Shown piece after piece: positions 1 through 5,722 of a stretch of 5,783 bases of DNA. Numbering within the stretch: the first letter of the stretch is position 1; each line of letters opens with the position of its first letter. This stretch comes from Nitrospiraceae bacterium (lineage in GTDB: Bacteria > Nitrospirota > Thermodesulfovibrionia > Thermodesulfovibrionales > UBA9159), in the NCBI GenBank assembly GCA_003453735.1, contig DMNE01000423.1, positions 11,679 to 17,461 of the forward strand, written 5' to 3'. Made by a program: the position numbers and the translations under genes. Below the pieces are notes generated by a model, which saw nothing but the letters and a program-made list of their open reading frames with translations, searched no databases and was not told the DNA's origin.

Positions 1-1
1 A

Positions 2-142
2 TTTGTCAGATCTGCGTGGACGATAGAGTCTGGAAGTGTTCAGTACGAATGGAAAGAAACAGGATCAAAATATGACACCGATGTTGATTCCAGGAAGTAC
101 ATCACTGTCTACGTTTCTCGACTCCCCAGTCCTTTGCTATAA
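2..142 (+). CDS. C-terminal end of an unrecognised protein (5' end outside window)
   Basis: The frame beginning at base 2 stays open for 46 codons and ends at TAA 140-142. The other two + frames close sooner, at TAG 22-24 and TGA 82-84. The encoded tail is hydrophilic, with alternating short polar and hydrophobic residues (for example KYDTDVDSRKYITVYVSR), which looks like the last beta strands of a soluble or secreted domain. It shows no membrane segment and no motif I can name. The start and most of the protein lie to the left of the window, so no function can be given. The inverted repeat 5 bases after the stop may mark the end of its transcript. It could also be a chance open frame, because 46 codons is short. 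Confidence is moderate. Confidence 0.5.
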   Translation, partial: FVRSAWTIESGSVQYEWKETGSKYDTDVDSRKYITVYVSRLPSPLL

Positions 143-146
143 CTAC

Positions 147-208
147 CCCTATAAATGCCCTTTAAACAGCCCTAGAACGCTTAAATTCATTGGGGCATTC
201 CTATAGGG
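147..208. repeat. 14-bp imperfect inverted repeat with 31-nt spacer
   Basis: The left arm is CCCTATAAATGCCC at 147-160 and the right arm is GGGCATTCCTATAGGG at 193-208. They pair over 14 bp with a 2-base CC bulge at 200-201; T161 and G192 can add a G-U pair. It starts 5 bases after the stop at 142. No T-run follows on the + strand, so it is not a classical intrinsic terminator there. It could be an RNA-stabilising hairpin at the 3' end of the upstream gene, a regulator-binding dyad, or one end of an old mobile element. Confidence 0.6.
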
Positions 209-504
209 AGGATGAAAAAAGGGGCTTAGCTTTCGTTTAAATGCTGTTCCGCTAAGTGGAACTATCGTTGCTGAATGGTATAGCAAAAAGGGTGTCGGTC
301 ACACTTATCCTTGCTGGGAATAAAGGACTTATCAAAGAGAGCTGTTCATCCTGCACATGGAAAGAATTTGTACCCCGTAACAATGTTGATGCCCAAGGAC
401 CAATACCCAGAGGTATGTTGTTCCCTCTTGACAGCCATTTGATTCTCCATCCTAGGCAGGATGTCAGGGTAGAGTCAGACGCCCGCGGTTTTCTCAGGGC
501 CTGC
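209..504. other. Gene-free stretch, no recognisable gene
   Basis: A minus-strand frame is open from 635 down to 252 and a + frame from 256 to 516, but the two overlap each other almost entirely. Neither shows motifs, a ribosome binding site or a family resemblance in this part. Visible structure is limited to small hairpins: CTTAGC 225-230 with GCTAAG 251-256, GTTCC 246-250 with GGAAC 258-262, and CATCCT 448-453 with AGGATG 458-463. The first of these, read on the minus strand, is followed by CCCC and six T (220 down to 215). It could be a weak minus-strand terminator just beyond the minus frame's stop. The stretch may be the decayed body of the transposase remnant described next. Confidence 0.4.
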
Positions 505-635
505 TCTCTTCTGTAGCGTTTTCCTCCAGTAATAACCTTCCGGTGGCATTTCGTAACCACAACTAAAGTATAGGTCCAGACGCACCCATTTCGAGCTACA
601 GCGGGACAGCGAGTGAAGGTTGTTCTTTTGTCCAT
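505..635 (-). pseudogene. tnpA: Probable remnant of an IS200/IS605-type TnpA, N-terminal end
   Basis: Read from ATG 635-633 on the minus strand, residues 15-38 contain TYTLVVVTKCHRKVITG. This resembles the conserved first strand of Y1 (HUH) transposases of the IS200/IS605 group, typically YHLVWVTKYRRKVITGE. A two-base frameshift just after this point (about 522) would continue it as TLQKRA, matching the usual helix (ETLQRL-like) after the TGE. The frame stays open to 252, but beyond about 505 I find neither the histidine pair (HUH) nor the catalytic tyrosine region expected of a 130-150 residue TnpA. The gene is therefore best read as decayed. The minus-strand terminator at 707-727, upstream of the start, fits the protective hairpin at the left end of IS200. 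The resemblance spans only about 25 residues, so chance is possible. Confidence 0.4.
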
Positions 636-648
636 AGCATACTATAAT
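620..648 (+). promoter_or_regulatory. Sigma-70-type promoter, likely for the aminopeptidase gene
   Basis: A -35 box TTGTTC (620-625, 3 of 6 consensus positions) lies exactly 17 bases before a perfect -10 box TATAAT (643-648). Transcription would begin near 655, giving a 5' leader of about 105 bases to the start at 762. The leader includes the GAGGAG/CTCCTC hairpin at 713-727. The promoter overlaps the start of the minus-strand transposase remnant, so it may have been acquired with, or evolved from, the element's end. Confidence 0.55.
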
Positions 649-662
649 GAGCATATGAGCAT
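647..662. repeat. Perfect 8-bp tandem repeat at the predicted transcription start
   Basis: ATGAGCAT occurs twice head to tail (647-654 and 655-662), immediately after the TATAAT box and across the predicted start site near 655. It may be a site for a regulator binding as a tandem dimer, a replication-slippage product, or chance. Confidence 0.4.
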
Positions 663-706
663 TACAAAGAGGGCAAAACAAACTATCGACTCCCCGCACA
701 ATACAG

Positions 707-727
707 AAAAAAGAGGAGCGGCTCCTC
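707..727 (-). terminator. Intrinsic terminator reading on the minus strand
   Basis: On the minus strand, GAGGAG (727-722), loop CCG (721-719) and CTCCTC (718-713) form a 6-bp, five-GC-pair... precisely a GC-rich hairpin with a 3-base loop. Six T (712 down to 707) follow immediately. It would stop transcription coming from the right, antisense to the aminopeptidase gene, before it reaches the transposase remnant. That is what the left-end terminator of IS200-type elements does. On the + strand there is no T-run after the hairpin, so it would only be a structured element in the leader of the aminopeptidase mRNA. Confidence 0.6.
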
Positions 728-743
728 CCTGCGGCAAGACCAC

Positions 744-749
744 AGGGGA
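744..749 (+). promoter_or_regulatory. Ribosome binding site for the aminopeptidase gene
   Basis: AGGGGA at 744-749 lies 12 bases before ATG 762, slightly farther than ideal. The next in-frame ATG (786) has no purine-rich site before it, which supports 762 as the start. A second ATG at 766 is out of frame. Confidence 0.5.
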
Positions 750-761
750 TTAACTTCTTTT

Positions 762-3422
762 ATGAATGAACGACGATTTAAATATATGCGTGAAGACTTT
801 GGCGACCTGCCAGTGCGGCTCCGACATCTCACCATCTATTTAAATTTCCTTAGTGATCAAGTTGAGGCGACCTGCTGCCTTGAGATGACGGCGCTTCGGG
901 ACCTGGCCGAATTCCCCTTAGATGCCAATAGTCTCGATATCCTTGGCATCGAATGGGTCACTGGTCCCCAAGATGAGAAGGGGCGAAAACTGGACTATGA
1001 GTACCAGCGAGATCATAACAGGCTGACGATCAAGTTCTCTCACGGGATATCAAAGGGACAGATTTTTTTTATTCGCACCCGCAGCAGATGCTATCCTTCC
1101 GACCATATTCTCGAGGGCATCTATAAAGACACGACTCCTCGCGGCGCGCCTCAGCAGTTTATGTCCCAGTGCCAGCAGTGGGGATTCCAGCGGATCATGC
1201 CGATCATTGACGACTGCAGGGCCAAGTGCACATTCACGACGACTATTGAGGCTGACCAGGCCTATACCCACCTCATCAGTAATGGAAATGTCAGCAAGAG
1301 ACATAATCCCAACGGCAGTCCGGTGCAAAAGCAGGGGAATGTTTTGCGACAGGTGATCACTTACGAGAACCCCGTTCCTATGGCCCCCTACCTCTTCATC
1401 GCCTGCGTTGGTACTTGGGACACCCTCGTTGACCAAGTGACATATCCGTCAGGAAAAATGGTCAGACTTGAATACCTTGTCCCGCCTGGATCAGTCAGCG
1501 ACGTGCGCATCCCCATGCAGATATTAAAAGAGTCGATCCTCTGGATAGGAAGAACCCAGGGTTATGAGTATACCGGCGATTGCTACCGTACGATCTGCAT
1601 GAACAAATCGAACTTCGGCGGCATGGAGAATGTGGGCAACACCACCATAGTGACCGACGCCGCTCTCATCAACGAACATACTCTGGATTCTGCCCTCCTT
1701 TACTCTCACGGGGTGATCGTCCATGAGTTCGAACATAACCAATGTGGCAGCGAGACAACGATGGAAACGCCCTTTGATGTCTGGTTGAACGAGGCATACA
1801 CTGTCGATGTGGAGAGACAGTTCATGGCCGACGTCTTTGACCCCTCATTTATCAGGCTCAACGAGGTAGAGAGCATCAGAAATCCGCTTTTAGGCCCCCT
1901 GACCATGGAAGACGCCGGCCATGTGGGTCGGATCGTAAGAGAGGGATTTAACGACCCCGACGAACTCATTGATGGGGTCACCTATGTGAAGGCTGCCGAG
2001 GTTATCCGGATGCTCAGGCTCATTCTCGGTGATAAGGCCTTTCACGAGGGCAAGACCCTTTACTTCTCCCGCTTCCGCAACGGCAACGCCAATACCGATC
2101 AGTTTTTTGAGTGCTTCGAGGAAAACTCCGGGTTGTCCCTGGAACAGTTCAAGCAAGGATGGCTCTATACCATCGGCTATCCGAAGGTTACCGCCGAAAC
2201 AGGATACGATCCCGAAAAGAGACAGTACCGAATCTGTTTTCGTCAGGAGACACCTTCAGGCATAGGCCCCTTTCATCTTCCCGTTGTATTGGAACTTGTA
2301 GATAAGTACGGGAAGGCCCTCCCCGAAACACACCGAGTCTTTCAACTGAAGGAAGCCCGCGGCGAACTGGTCTTCGACGATATCGGAGAGGCCCCTGCCT
2401 TCGCGTCTATGCACCGCGATTACTCATTCTATGGAACCTTCGGCCATGAGAACGCACAGCTAGAAACGCTGGCCTTACAGGTGAAGTTAGATTCCAACGC
2501 TTATAACCGTGTAGACGCCATGCGACAACTCACCGACGTGGAACGCATCAGGCTCATGACTGGTTCAGGGCAAGAGGTGAACGAACGGTGGCTGGACCTT
2601 TACGGAGAAGTCCTCTTGCAAATGCAGTTGCAGCCGTCGGTAAAGGCCTTTTTCCTGAGGATTGATGAACAGCCAATGGACCGCGCCTATACCACGTGGT
2701 TTCAGGAGTTGGTGGTTGCGCGCGAGGAACTGATGCGCGCAGTCAACAAACGGCACAAAAAGACGCTCGTTGGGCTCTTCGAAAGTTTGGATACGTATTC
2801 ACAATCCGAGAAGCGTTCTATCCAGTGGAGTATTGAGGCCAGAATGCTCAAAAACGTGCTCCTTGAGCTTATTGCAATCGATGATGCACCGGAAAGCCAT
2901 AGCCTGATCCTCAATCACTTCAGGGCAGCCACAACAGCCACTGACCGGGTCGCCGCCCTCACAGCCCTCAACAGGAGTTCCTCCCCGCTCCGACATGCCG
3001 TGCTGGAGGAGGCCTACAACACGTGGCATGACCATCTGAGCGGGTACGCCAACTATCTTCGCACCATCTCAAGCGGCACGTGCAACGACGTCTTCGAGAT
3101 GATCAAGACGGAGAAGGAACGGCAGGGGTTTGTCATAGCGCAGCCCACCTGGGCCCGTGCACTCTTTCTCCCTATGGCAACGAACAACAAGATGCTCTGG
3201 ACTGACGAGGGCATCACGTGGTTGGCTGATACTGTCATAGAGCTTGCGCCGATCAATGCAATCATCGCCAGCAAGCTCCTCAATGCCTTCCAGCATGTGA
3301 AGCGACTCAAACCCGTCCTCCGTGCAAAAGCGACGGCTGCTCTGGAGCGCATCGTCAGCAGCGTCCCAGAGGCCAAGATCCCTACAGTCTCAGGCCAGGC
3401 TCGGGCGTATCTGAAAAAATAA
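762..3422 (+). CDS. pepN: M1 family zinc aminopeptidase, PepN-like (aminopeptidase N)
   Basis: This metallo-aminopeptidase would remove N-terminal residues from peptides during cytosolic peptide turnover. No signal peptide or membrane segment is visible. The 886 residues match the usual PepN length (about 870-890). In order: an N-terminal beta saddle (about 10-220); a thermolysin-like catalytic domain (about 225-480) with the substrate-binding GGMEN motif (286-290), zinc motif HEFEH (321-325) and third zinc ligand E344 exactly 18 residues on (HExxHx18E); Y408 in YVKAAEVIRML at the position of the catalytic tyrosine; a small beta domain (about 480-570, FHLPVVLELVD ... APAFASM); and a long helical C-terminal domain (about 575-886) that resembles E. 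coli PepN from memory. Zinc ligands, catalytic base E322 and Tyr are all present. The surroundings are unusual: the Trp that normally follows the zinc motif is Q327, and Q138 stands where E. coli PepN has Glu121. An SQCQ and GGMEN pairing recalls leukotriene-A4-hydrolase-type members. It is probably transcribed from 620-648. Substrate preference cannot be read from sequence. Confidence 0.88.
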   Translation: MNERRFKYMREDFGDLPVRLRHLTIYLNFLSDQVEATCCLEMTALRDLAEFPLDANSLDILGIEWVTGPQDEKGRKLDYEYQRDHNRLTIKFSHGISKGQIFFIRTRSRCYPSDHILEGIYKDTTPRGAPQQFMSQCQQWGFQRIMPIIDDCRAKCTFTTTIEADQAYTHLISNGNVSKRHNPNGSPVQKQGNVLRQVITYENPVPMAPYLFIACVGTWDTLVDQVTYPSGKMVRLEYLVPPGSVSDVRIPMQILKESILWIGRTQGYEYTGDCYRTICMNKSNFGGMENVGNTTIVTDAALINEHTLDSALLYSHGVIVHEFEHNQCGSETTMETPFDVWLNEAYTVDVERQFMADVFDPSFIRLNEVESIRNPLLGPLTMEDAGHVGRIVREGFNDPDELIDGVTYVKAAEVIRMLRLILGDKAFHEGKTLYFSRFRNGNANTDQFFECFEENSGLSLEQFKQGWLYTIGYPKVTAETGYDPEKRQYRICFRQETPSGIGPFHLPVVLELVDKYGKALPETHRVFQLKEARGELVFDDIGEAPAFASMHRDYSFYGTFGHENAQLETLALQVKLDSNAYNRVDAMRQLTDVERIRLMTGSGQEVNERWLDLYGEVLLQMQLQPSVKAFFLRIDEQPMDRAYTTWFQELVVAREELMRAVNKRHKKTLVGLFESLDTYSQSEKRSIQWSIEARMLKNVLLELIAIDDAPESHSLILNHFRAATTATDRVAALTALNRSSSPLRHAVLEEAYNTWHDHLSGYANYLRTISSGTCNDVFEMIKTEKERQGFVIAQPTWARALFLPMATNNKMLWTDEGITWLADTVIELAPINAIIASKLLNAFQHVKRLKPVLRAKATAALERIVSSVPEAKIPTVSGQARAYLKK

Positions 3423-3474
3423 GCTCGAATTAATTTAACCGTAGATAAGCGGAAAACAAGAAAAAACAAATCAA

Positions 3475-3513
3475 AGGGTTAACGGCTGTTGATATTCTTA
3501 TAACAAAATATCA
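3475..3513 (+). repeat. GGGTTAAC element followed by a weak hairpin (copy 1)
   Basis: AGGGTTAACGGCTGTTGA (3475-3492) matches AGGGTTAACAGCTGCTGA (5577-5594) at 16 of 18 positions. Each copy follows a gene on the same strand and runs directly into a 7-bp hairpin. Here the hairpin is TGATATT (3490-3496) with AATATCA (3507-3513) around a 10-base loop. There is no T-run, so the hairpin is not a convincing terminator. No better terminator is visible after the aminopeptidase stop at 3422; the 50 bases after it are AT-rich without structure. Confidence 0.45.
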
Positions 3514-3744
3514 GAGTATTTGGACATGAAGCTAAGCGATCAGGAAAACTCGGTAATGACGTGATTCAAGAGATCAAAAGCAATGATACTCTGAAATGCA
3601 TTCCCATCGTAGTTCTCATATCGGTGATCGGAATGATTGGATTCTCGAAAGATATGAGCTGCTTGGCGCTCATTGCTCTGTGTATCAAAGCCCCTCGGTC
3701 TGGATGAGTTTATGAAGATCATTAAGTCAATGCAGGAATTCTGG

Positions 3745-3773
3745 TTGACAATCGTGAAATTCCCTCGTGTATG
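3745..3773 (+). promoter_or_regulatory. Weak candidate promoter for the kinase gene
   Basis: A perfect -35 box TTGACA (3745-3750) is followed after 17 bases by TGTATG (3768-3773), only 3 of 6 matches to the -10 consensus. It lies inside the decayed regulator gene, where the same bases encoded part of FWLTI, so the box may be coincidental. No better promoter is visible between 3423 and the kinase start, and read-through from the aminopeptidase gene is also possible. Confidence 0.25.
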
Positions 3774-3805
3774 GCTAGATGATATTACTATTCGAATTAG
3801 AGACA

Positions 3806-3820
3806 AGAAAGGGATGGTGG
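3806..3820 (+). promoter_or_regulatory. Ribosome binding region that fixes the kinase start
   Basis: AGAAAGGGATGGTGG precedes ATG 3824; its AAAGGG core ends 10 bases before the start. The alternative upstream ATG at 3779 has no such site and would add 15 residues in front of a receiver domain whose normal beginning is about residue 7 from the 3824 start. Confidence 0.5.
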
Positions 3821-3823
3821 CAA

Positions 3824-5578
3824 ATGACTGACAAAGAACCGATAAAGGTTTTGCTGGTCGAGGACGACGAGGGAGACGCTGAACTTTTCCGTACGCTGCT
3901 GCCAGTTCGGAAAACTGTTTCTATAGATCTGAAACGGGCAGAGAGTTTGTCGTCTGCTCTTGACCGTCTCACGACCGACACCTTTGATATCATCATGACA
4001 GACTTGGGCCTTCCCGAAAGCAGAGGCATCGAGACATTCCTAACGTTCCACGCCCAGTATCCCGATATGCCCGTAATCGTGCTGACGGGAATGAATGACG
4101 AAGAGCTTGCCCTCGAGGCGGTCAAAAAGGGCGCCCAAGACTATCTCGTGAAGGGAGAGGTTGGATGCGATATGCTCCTTCGCTCGATCCAGTACTCCAT
4201 TGAGCGGCAAAAACTGCTTACACAATTGGAAAGGAGCCTGAAGGAAATAAAAACGCTGAAAGGGCTGATACCCGTATGCGCATGGTGCAGGAAGATACGA
4301 GACGACAAAGGTTACTGGAAGGTGGTGGAAAAGTATATTGAGGAACACACCGATGCTGCCTTCACTCACGGCATCTGTCCGGAGTGCATACAGAAGACCT
4401 ATCCCGAAATATTCGGAGGAATCGCAGAAGAGACGACAGAAATCCTTGGCAGGCATGTTGAGCCGATAGTCGACCAAGAGGATGTCTCAAAAAAGATTCG
4501 CGTTCTCCTCATTGAGGATAACGAAAGCGATGCCGAACTTATCCGTGAGATAGTATCGGAAGCGAAAGACTTTCAAAGCGAGATCGAACATTCCAGCCGT
4601 CTCTCATCCGGTATTGCCCTTCTCGGGAAGAAAAGGTTTGATGTTGTCCTCACCGACCTCGAACTACCGGATAGCCAGGGCTTTGGAACCTTTATCAAAA
4701 CACACTCTCTCTGCCCGGACATCCCGATAATTGTGTTGACCGGATTAAGCGATGAAAACCTTGCAGTAGAAGCGGTGCGCAGTGGTGCACAGGATTATCT
4801 TGTGAAGGGGCAGGTAGACAGCGCGTCACTGGTAAAGGCCATCCGGTATTCTATAGAACGCCAGAGATTGCTGACTGAGTTGGAAAGCAAACTGAAGGAA
4901 ATCTCGAAACTTGAGAGAGAGCGCAAGAACCTCCTCTCCATGTTCGCTCATGATATCAAGAACGCTCTCGTCCCTTCGATAGGCTTTCTGACAAGGCTTC
5001 TCTTGGGCAGGACGGAGAATCTAACTGATGACCTTACCACAATCAGGGACGAATTGATGACGGCAGAGCGTCTGCTGGCAAACTTCATCAACTTCTCAAG
5101 ATTTGACTCCGAGAAGTATAGAGCGATTAAAAAAGCCTTCAATATTGAGGCAGCGATACGTCAACAGGTTGAGAGCTCTAGGACAAAGGCGGAGCAGAAG
5201 AAAATACGTATCGAATATGTTCTGTCAGAGCAGCCTTTCCCTGCCATTATGGCAGATGAGGGGATGTTGCAGAGAGTCATAGCAAATCTCCTTGATAATG
5301 CTATCAAGTACACCAGTCCCGAAGGAACAGTAACCGTGAAGGTCATGAACGTGGGAAACGATGTTCTTGTTAAGTTTCAGGATACTGGCATAGGCATATC
5401 CAACGAGCACATCCCTTACATTTTTGATGCATTCTACCGCGCAACCGATGAACAGAGAGGATCAGGGCTCGGCTTGTCCATCGCCAGAACGATCATAGAA
5501 GCGCATGGCGGAGAAATCTGGGTGGAAAGCACACCAGGCGAAGGAAGCACCTTCAGCTTCACCTTGCCGAAGAGCTAG
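3824..5578 (+). CDS. Soluble hybrid histidine kinase: REC - four-Cys module - REC - HisKA - HATPase_c
   Basis: This 584-residue cytosolic sensor-less kinase has no membrane segment. REC1 (about 7-125) has the acidic pocket E13-D15, phosphoacceptor D60, T88 and K110. A helix (SIERQKLLTQLERSLKEI) leads to a module with C152-x2-C155 and C185-x2-C188, the latter in HGICPEC. REC2 (about 225-345) repeats the plan with E231/D232, D278, T306 and K328, then an almost identical helix (SIERQRLLTELESKLKEI). The HisKA domain has the H-box FAHDIKN with phospho-His H376. The ATPase domain has the N-box (N488, N492), G1 DTGIGI (520-525), F-box YIFDAFYR and G2 GSGLGL (546-551). All catalytic residues are present, so the protein should autophosphorylate. 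Input is presumably phosphoryl transfer to the two receivers, and no output domain is attached. It looks like a fusion of a REC-Cys protein with a REC-kinase. The start at 3824 overlaps the decayed regulator by 8 bases. The signal and the partner are unknown. Confidence 0.9.
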   Translation: MTDKEPIKVLLVEDDEGDAELFRTLLPVRKTVSIDLKRAESLSSALDRLTTDTFDIIMTDLGLPESRGIETFLTFHAQYPDMPVIVLTGMNDEELALEAVKKGAQDYLVKGEVGCDMLLRSIQYSIERQKLLTQLERSLKEIKTLKGLIPVCAWCRKIRDDKGYWKVVEKYIEEHTDAAFTHGICPECIQKTYPEIFGGIAEETTEILGRHVEPIVDQEDVSKKIRVLLIEDNESDAELIREIVSEAKDFQSEIEHSSRLSSGIALLGKKRFDVVLTDLELPDSQGFGTFIKTHSLCPDIPIIVLTGLSDENLAVEAVRSGAQDYLVKGQVDSASLVKAIRYSIERQRLLTELESKLKEISKLERERKNLLSMFAHDIKNALVPSIGFLTRLLLGRTENLTDDLTTIRDELMTAERLLANFINFSRFDSEKYRAIKKAFNIEAAIRQQVESSRTKAEQKKIRIEYVLSEQPFPAIMADEGMLQRVIANLLDNAIKYTSPEGTVTVKVMNVGNDVLVKFQDTGIGISNEHIPYIFDAFYRATDEQRGSGLGLSIARTIIEAHGGEIWVESTPGEGSTFSFTLPKS

Positions 5579-5624
5579 GGTTAACAGCTGCTGACTTTTC
5601 TCTAGCTAAAAGAAACCAGAGAAA
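5577..5624 (+). repeat. GGGTTAAC element followed by a weak hairpin (copy 2)
   Basis: AGGGTTAACAGCTGCTGA (5577-5594) begins inside the kinase stop codon and is the partner of the copy at 3475. The hairpin pairs TTTCTCT (5597-5603) with AGAGAAA (5618-5624) around a 14-base loop. No T-run follows, so termination here is doubtful. Confidence 0.4.
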
Positions 5625-5640
5625 GCGAAGAATTGCTAAA

Positions 5641-5697
5641 GACTCGGGCGATTTTTCTGAAGGTATCGGAGTATTGAGTATTGTCGAATTTCCTTGA
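5641..5697 (+). pseudogene. Possible short remnant of a response-regulator C-terminus
   Basis: The frame from 5641 to TGA 5695-5697 reads DSGDFSEGIGVLSIVEFP. It resembles the last helix and end of Rcp1-type regulators (a DFxEAxxxLxxYWxIVxxP pattern, compare the LDEFMK ... IVKFP end of the remnant near 3770) with a few residues lost before SIV. Nothing upstream of 5641 is recognisable. With 18 codons this is suggestive only. Confidence 0.25.
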
Positions 5698-5722
5698 CGA
5701 AAGGTTCAAGACATGCTATTCT
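5694..5722 (+). promoter_or_regulatory. Strong-looking extended -10 promoter for a gene beyond the window
   Basis: The -35 box TTGACG (5694-5699, 5 of 6) is followed after 17 bases by the -10 box TATTCT (5717-5722, 4 of 6), preceded by the extended -10 signal TGC (5714-5716). Transcription would begin near 5729 and run off the right edge. No start codon with a ribosome binding site is visible before 5783. Confidence 0.55.

Larger units (their letters stand above)
3520..3831 (+). pseudogene. Decayed Rcp1-type single-domain response regulator
   Basis: Three + frames join into the second half of a receiver domain. Frame 1 (from 3520) gives LDMKLS, fitting the strand that carries the phosphoacceptor Asp (GAC 3523-3525). 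Frame 2 (from 3552) gives GNDVIQEIKSNDTLKCIPIV and ends in VVLI near 3620. Frame 3 (from 3623) gives DRNDWILERYELLGAHCSVYQ, fitting the SxxExDILxSYELGANCYxxKP region. Frame 4 (from 3694) gives LGLDEFMKIIKSMQEFWLTI then VKFP, the typical end of this family, and runs to TGA 3829-3831. Each junction is equivalent to a one-base loss. The N-terminal half (acidic pocket, alpha 1-2) is missing, because only about 100 bases separate this from the aminopeptidase stop. The final frame overlaps the kinase start (ATG 3824) by 8 bases, as in translationally coupled pairs. It was probably a regulator partner of that kinase. Sequencing error cannot explain the missing 5' half. Confidence 0.75.

Noticed and set aside
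256..516. Open + frame of 86 codons in the left intergenic region.
   Set aside because: No ribosome binding site, no recognisable motif, and it runs opposite the transposase-like minus frame, which has at least a short family resemblance.
1968..1985. Apparent replacement of the catalytic tyrosine of the M1 peptidase by Ile (I403).
   Set aside because: The conserved catalytic Tyr is the one in the YEKG-like motif (E. coli PepN Tyr381, 80 residues after the second zinc His by my count), which is Y408 here and is present. I403 aligns with a non-essential position five residues earlier.
1050..3469. Several minus-strand open frames opposite the aminopeptidase gene (for example 1050-1436 and 3053-3469).
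   Set aside because: They mirror the codon pattern of a clearly conserved enzyme, have no family resemblance and no start signals.
3490..3513. Hairpin TGATATT/AATATCA as the terminator of the aminopeptidase gene.
   Set aside because: The stem is short and AT-rich and no T-run follows, so it is listed only as part of the repeat element.
3779..3823. Upstream start for the kinase at ATG 3779 (15 extra residues).
   Set aside because: No ribosome binding site precedes it, it lies in the tail of the decayed regulator, and the receiver domain begins normally from ATG 3824, which has a purine-rich site before it.
3775..5410. Minus-strand open frames opposite the kinase gene (for example 4040-4477).
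   Set aside because: The + strand frame has an unbroken series of kinase and receiver motifs, so these are antisense shadows.
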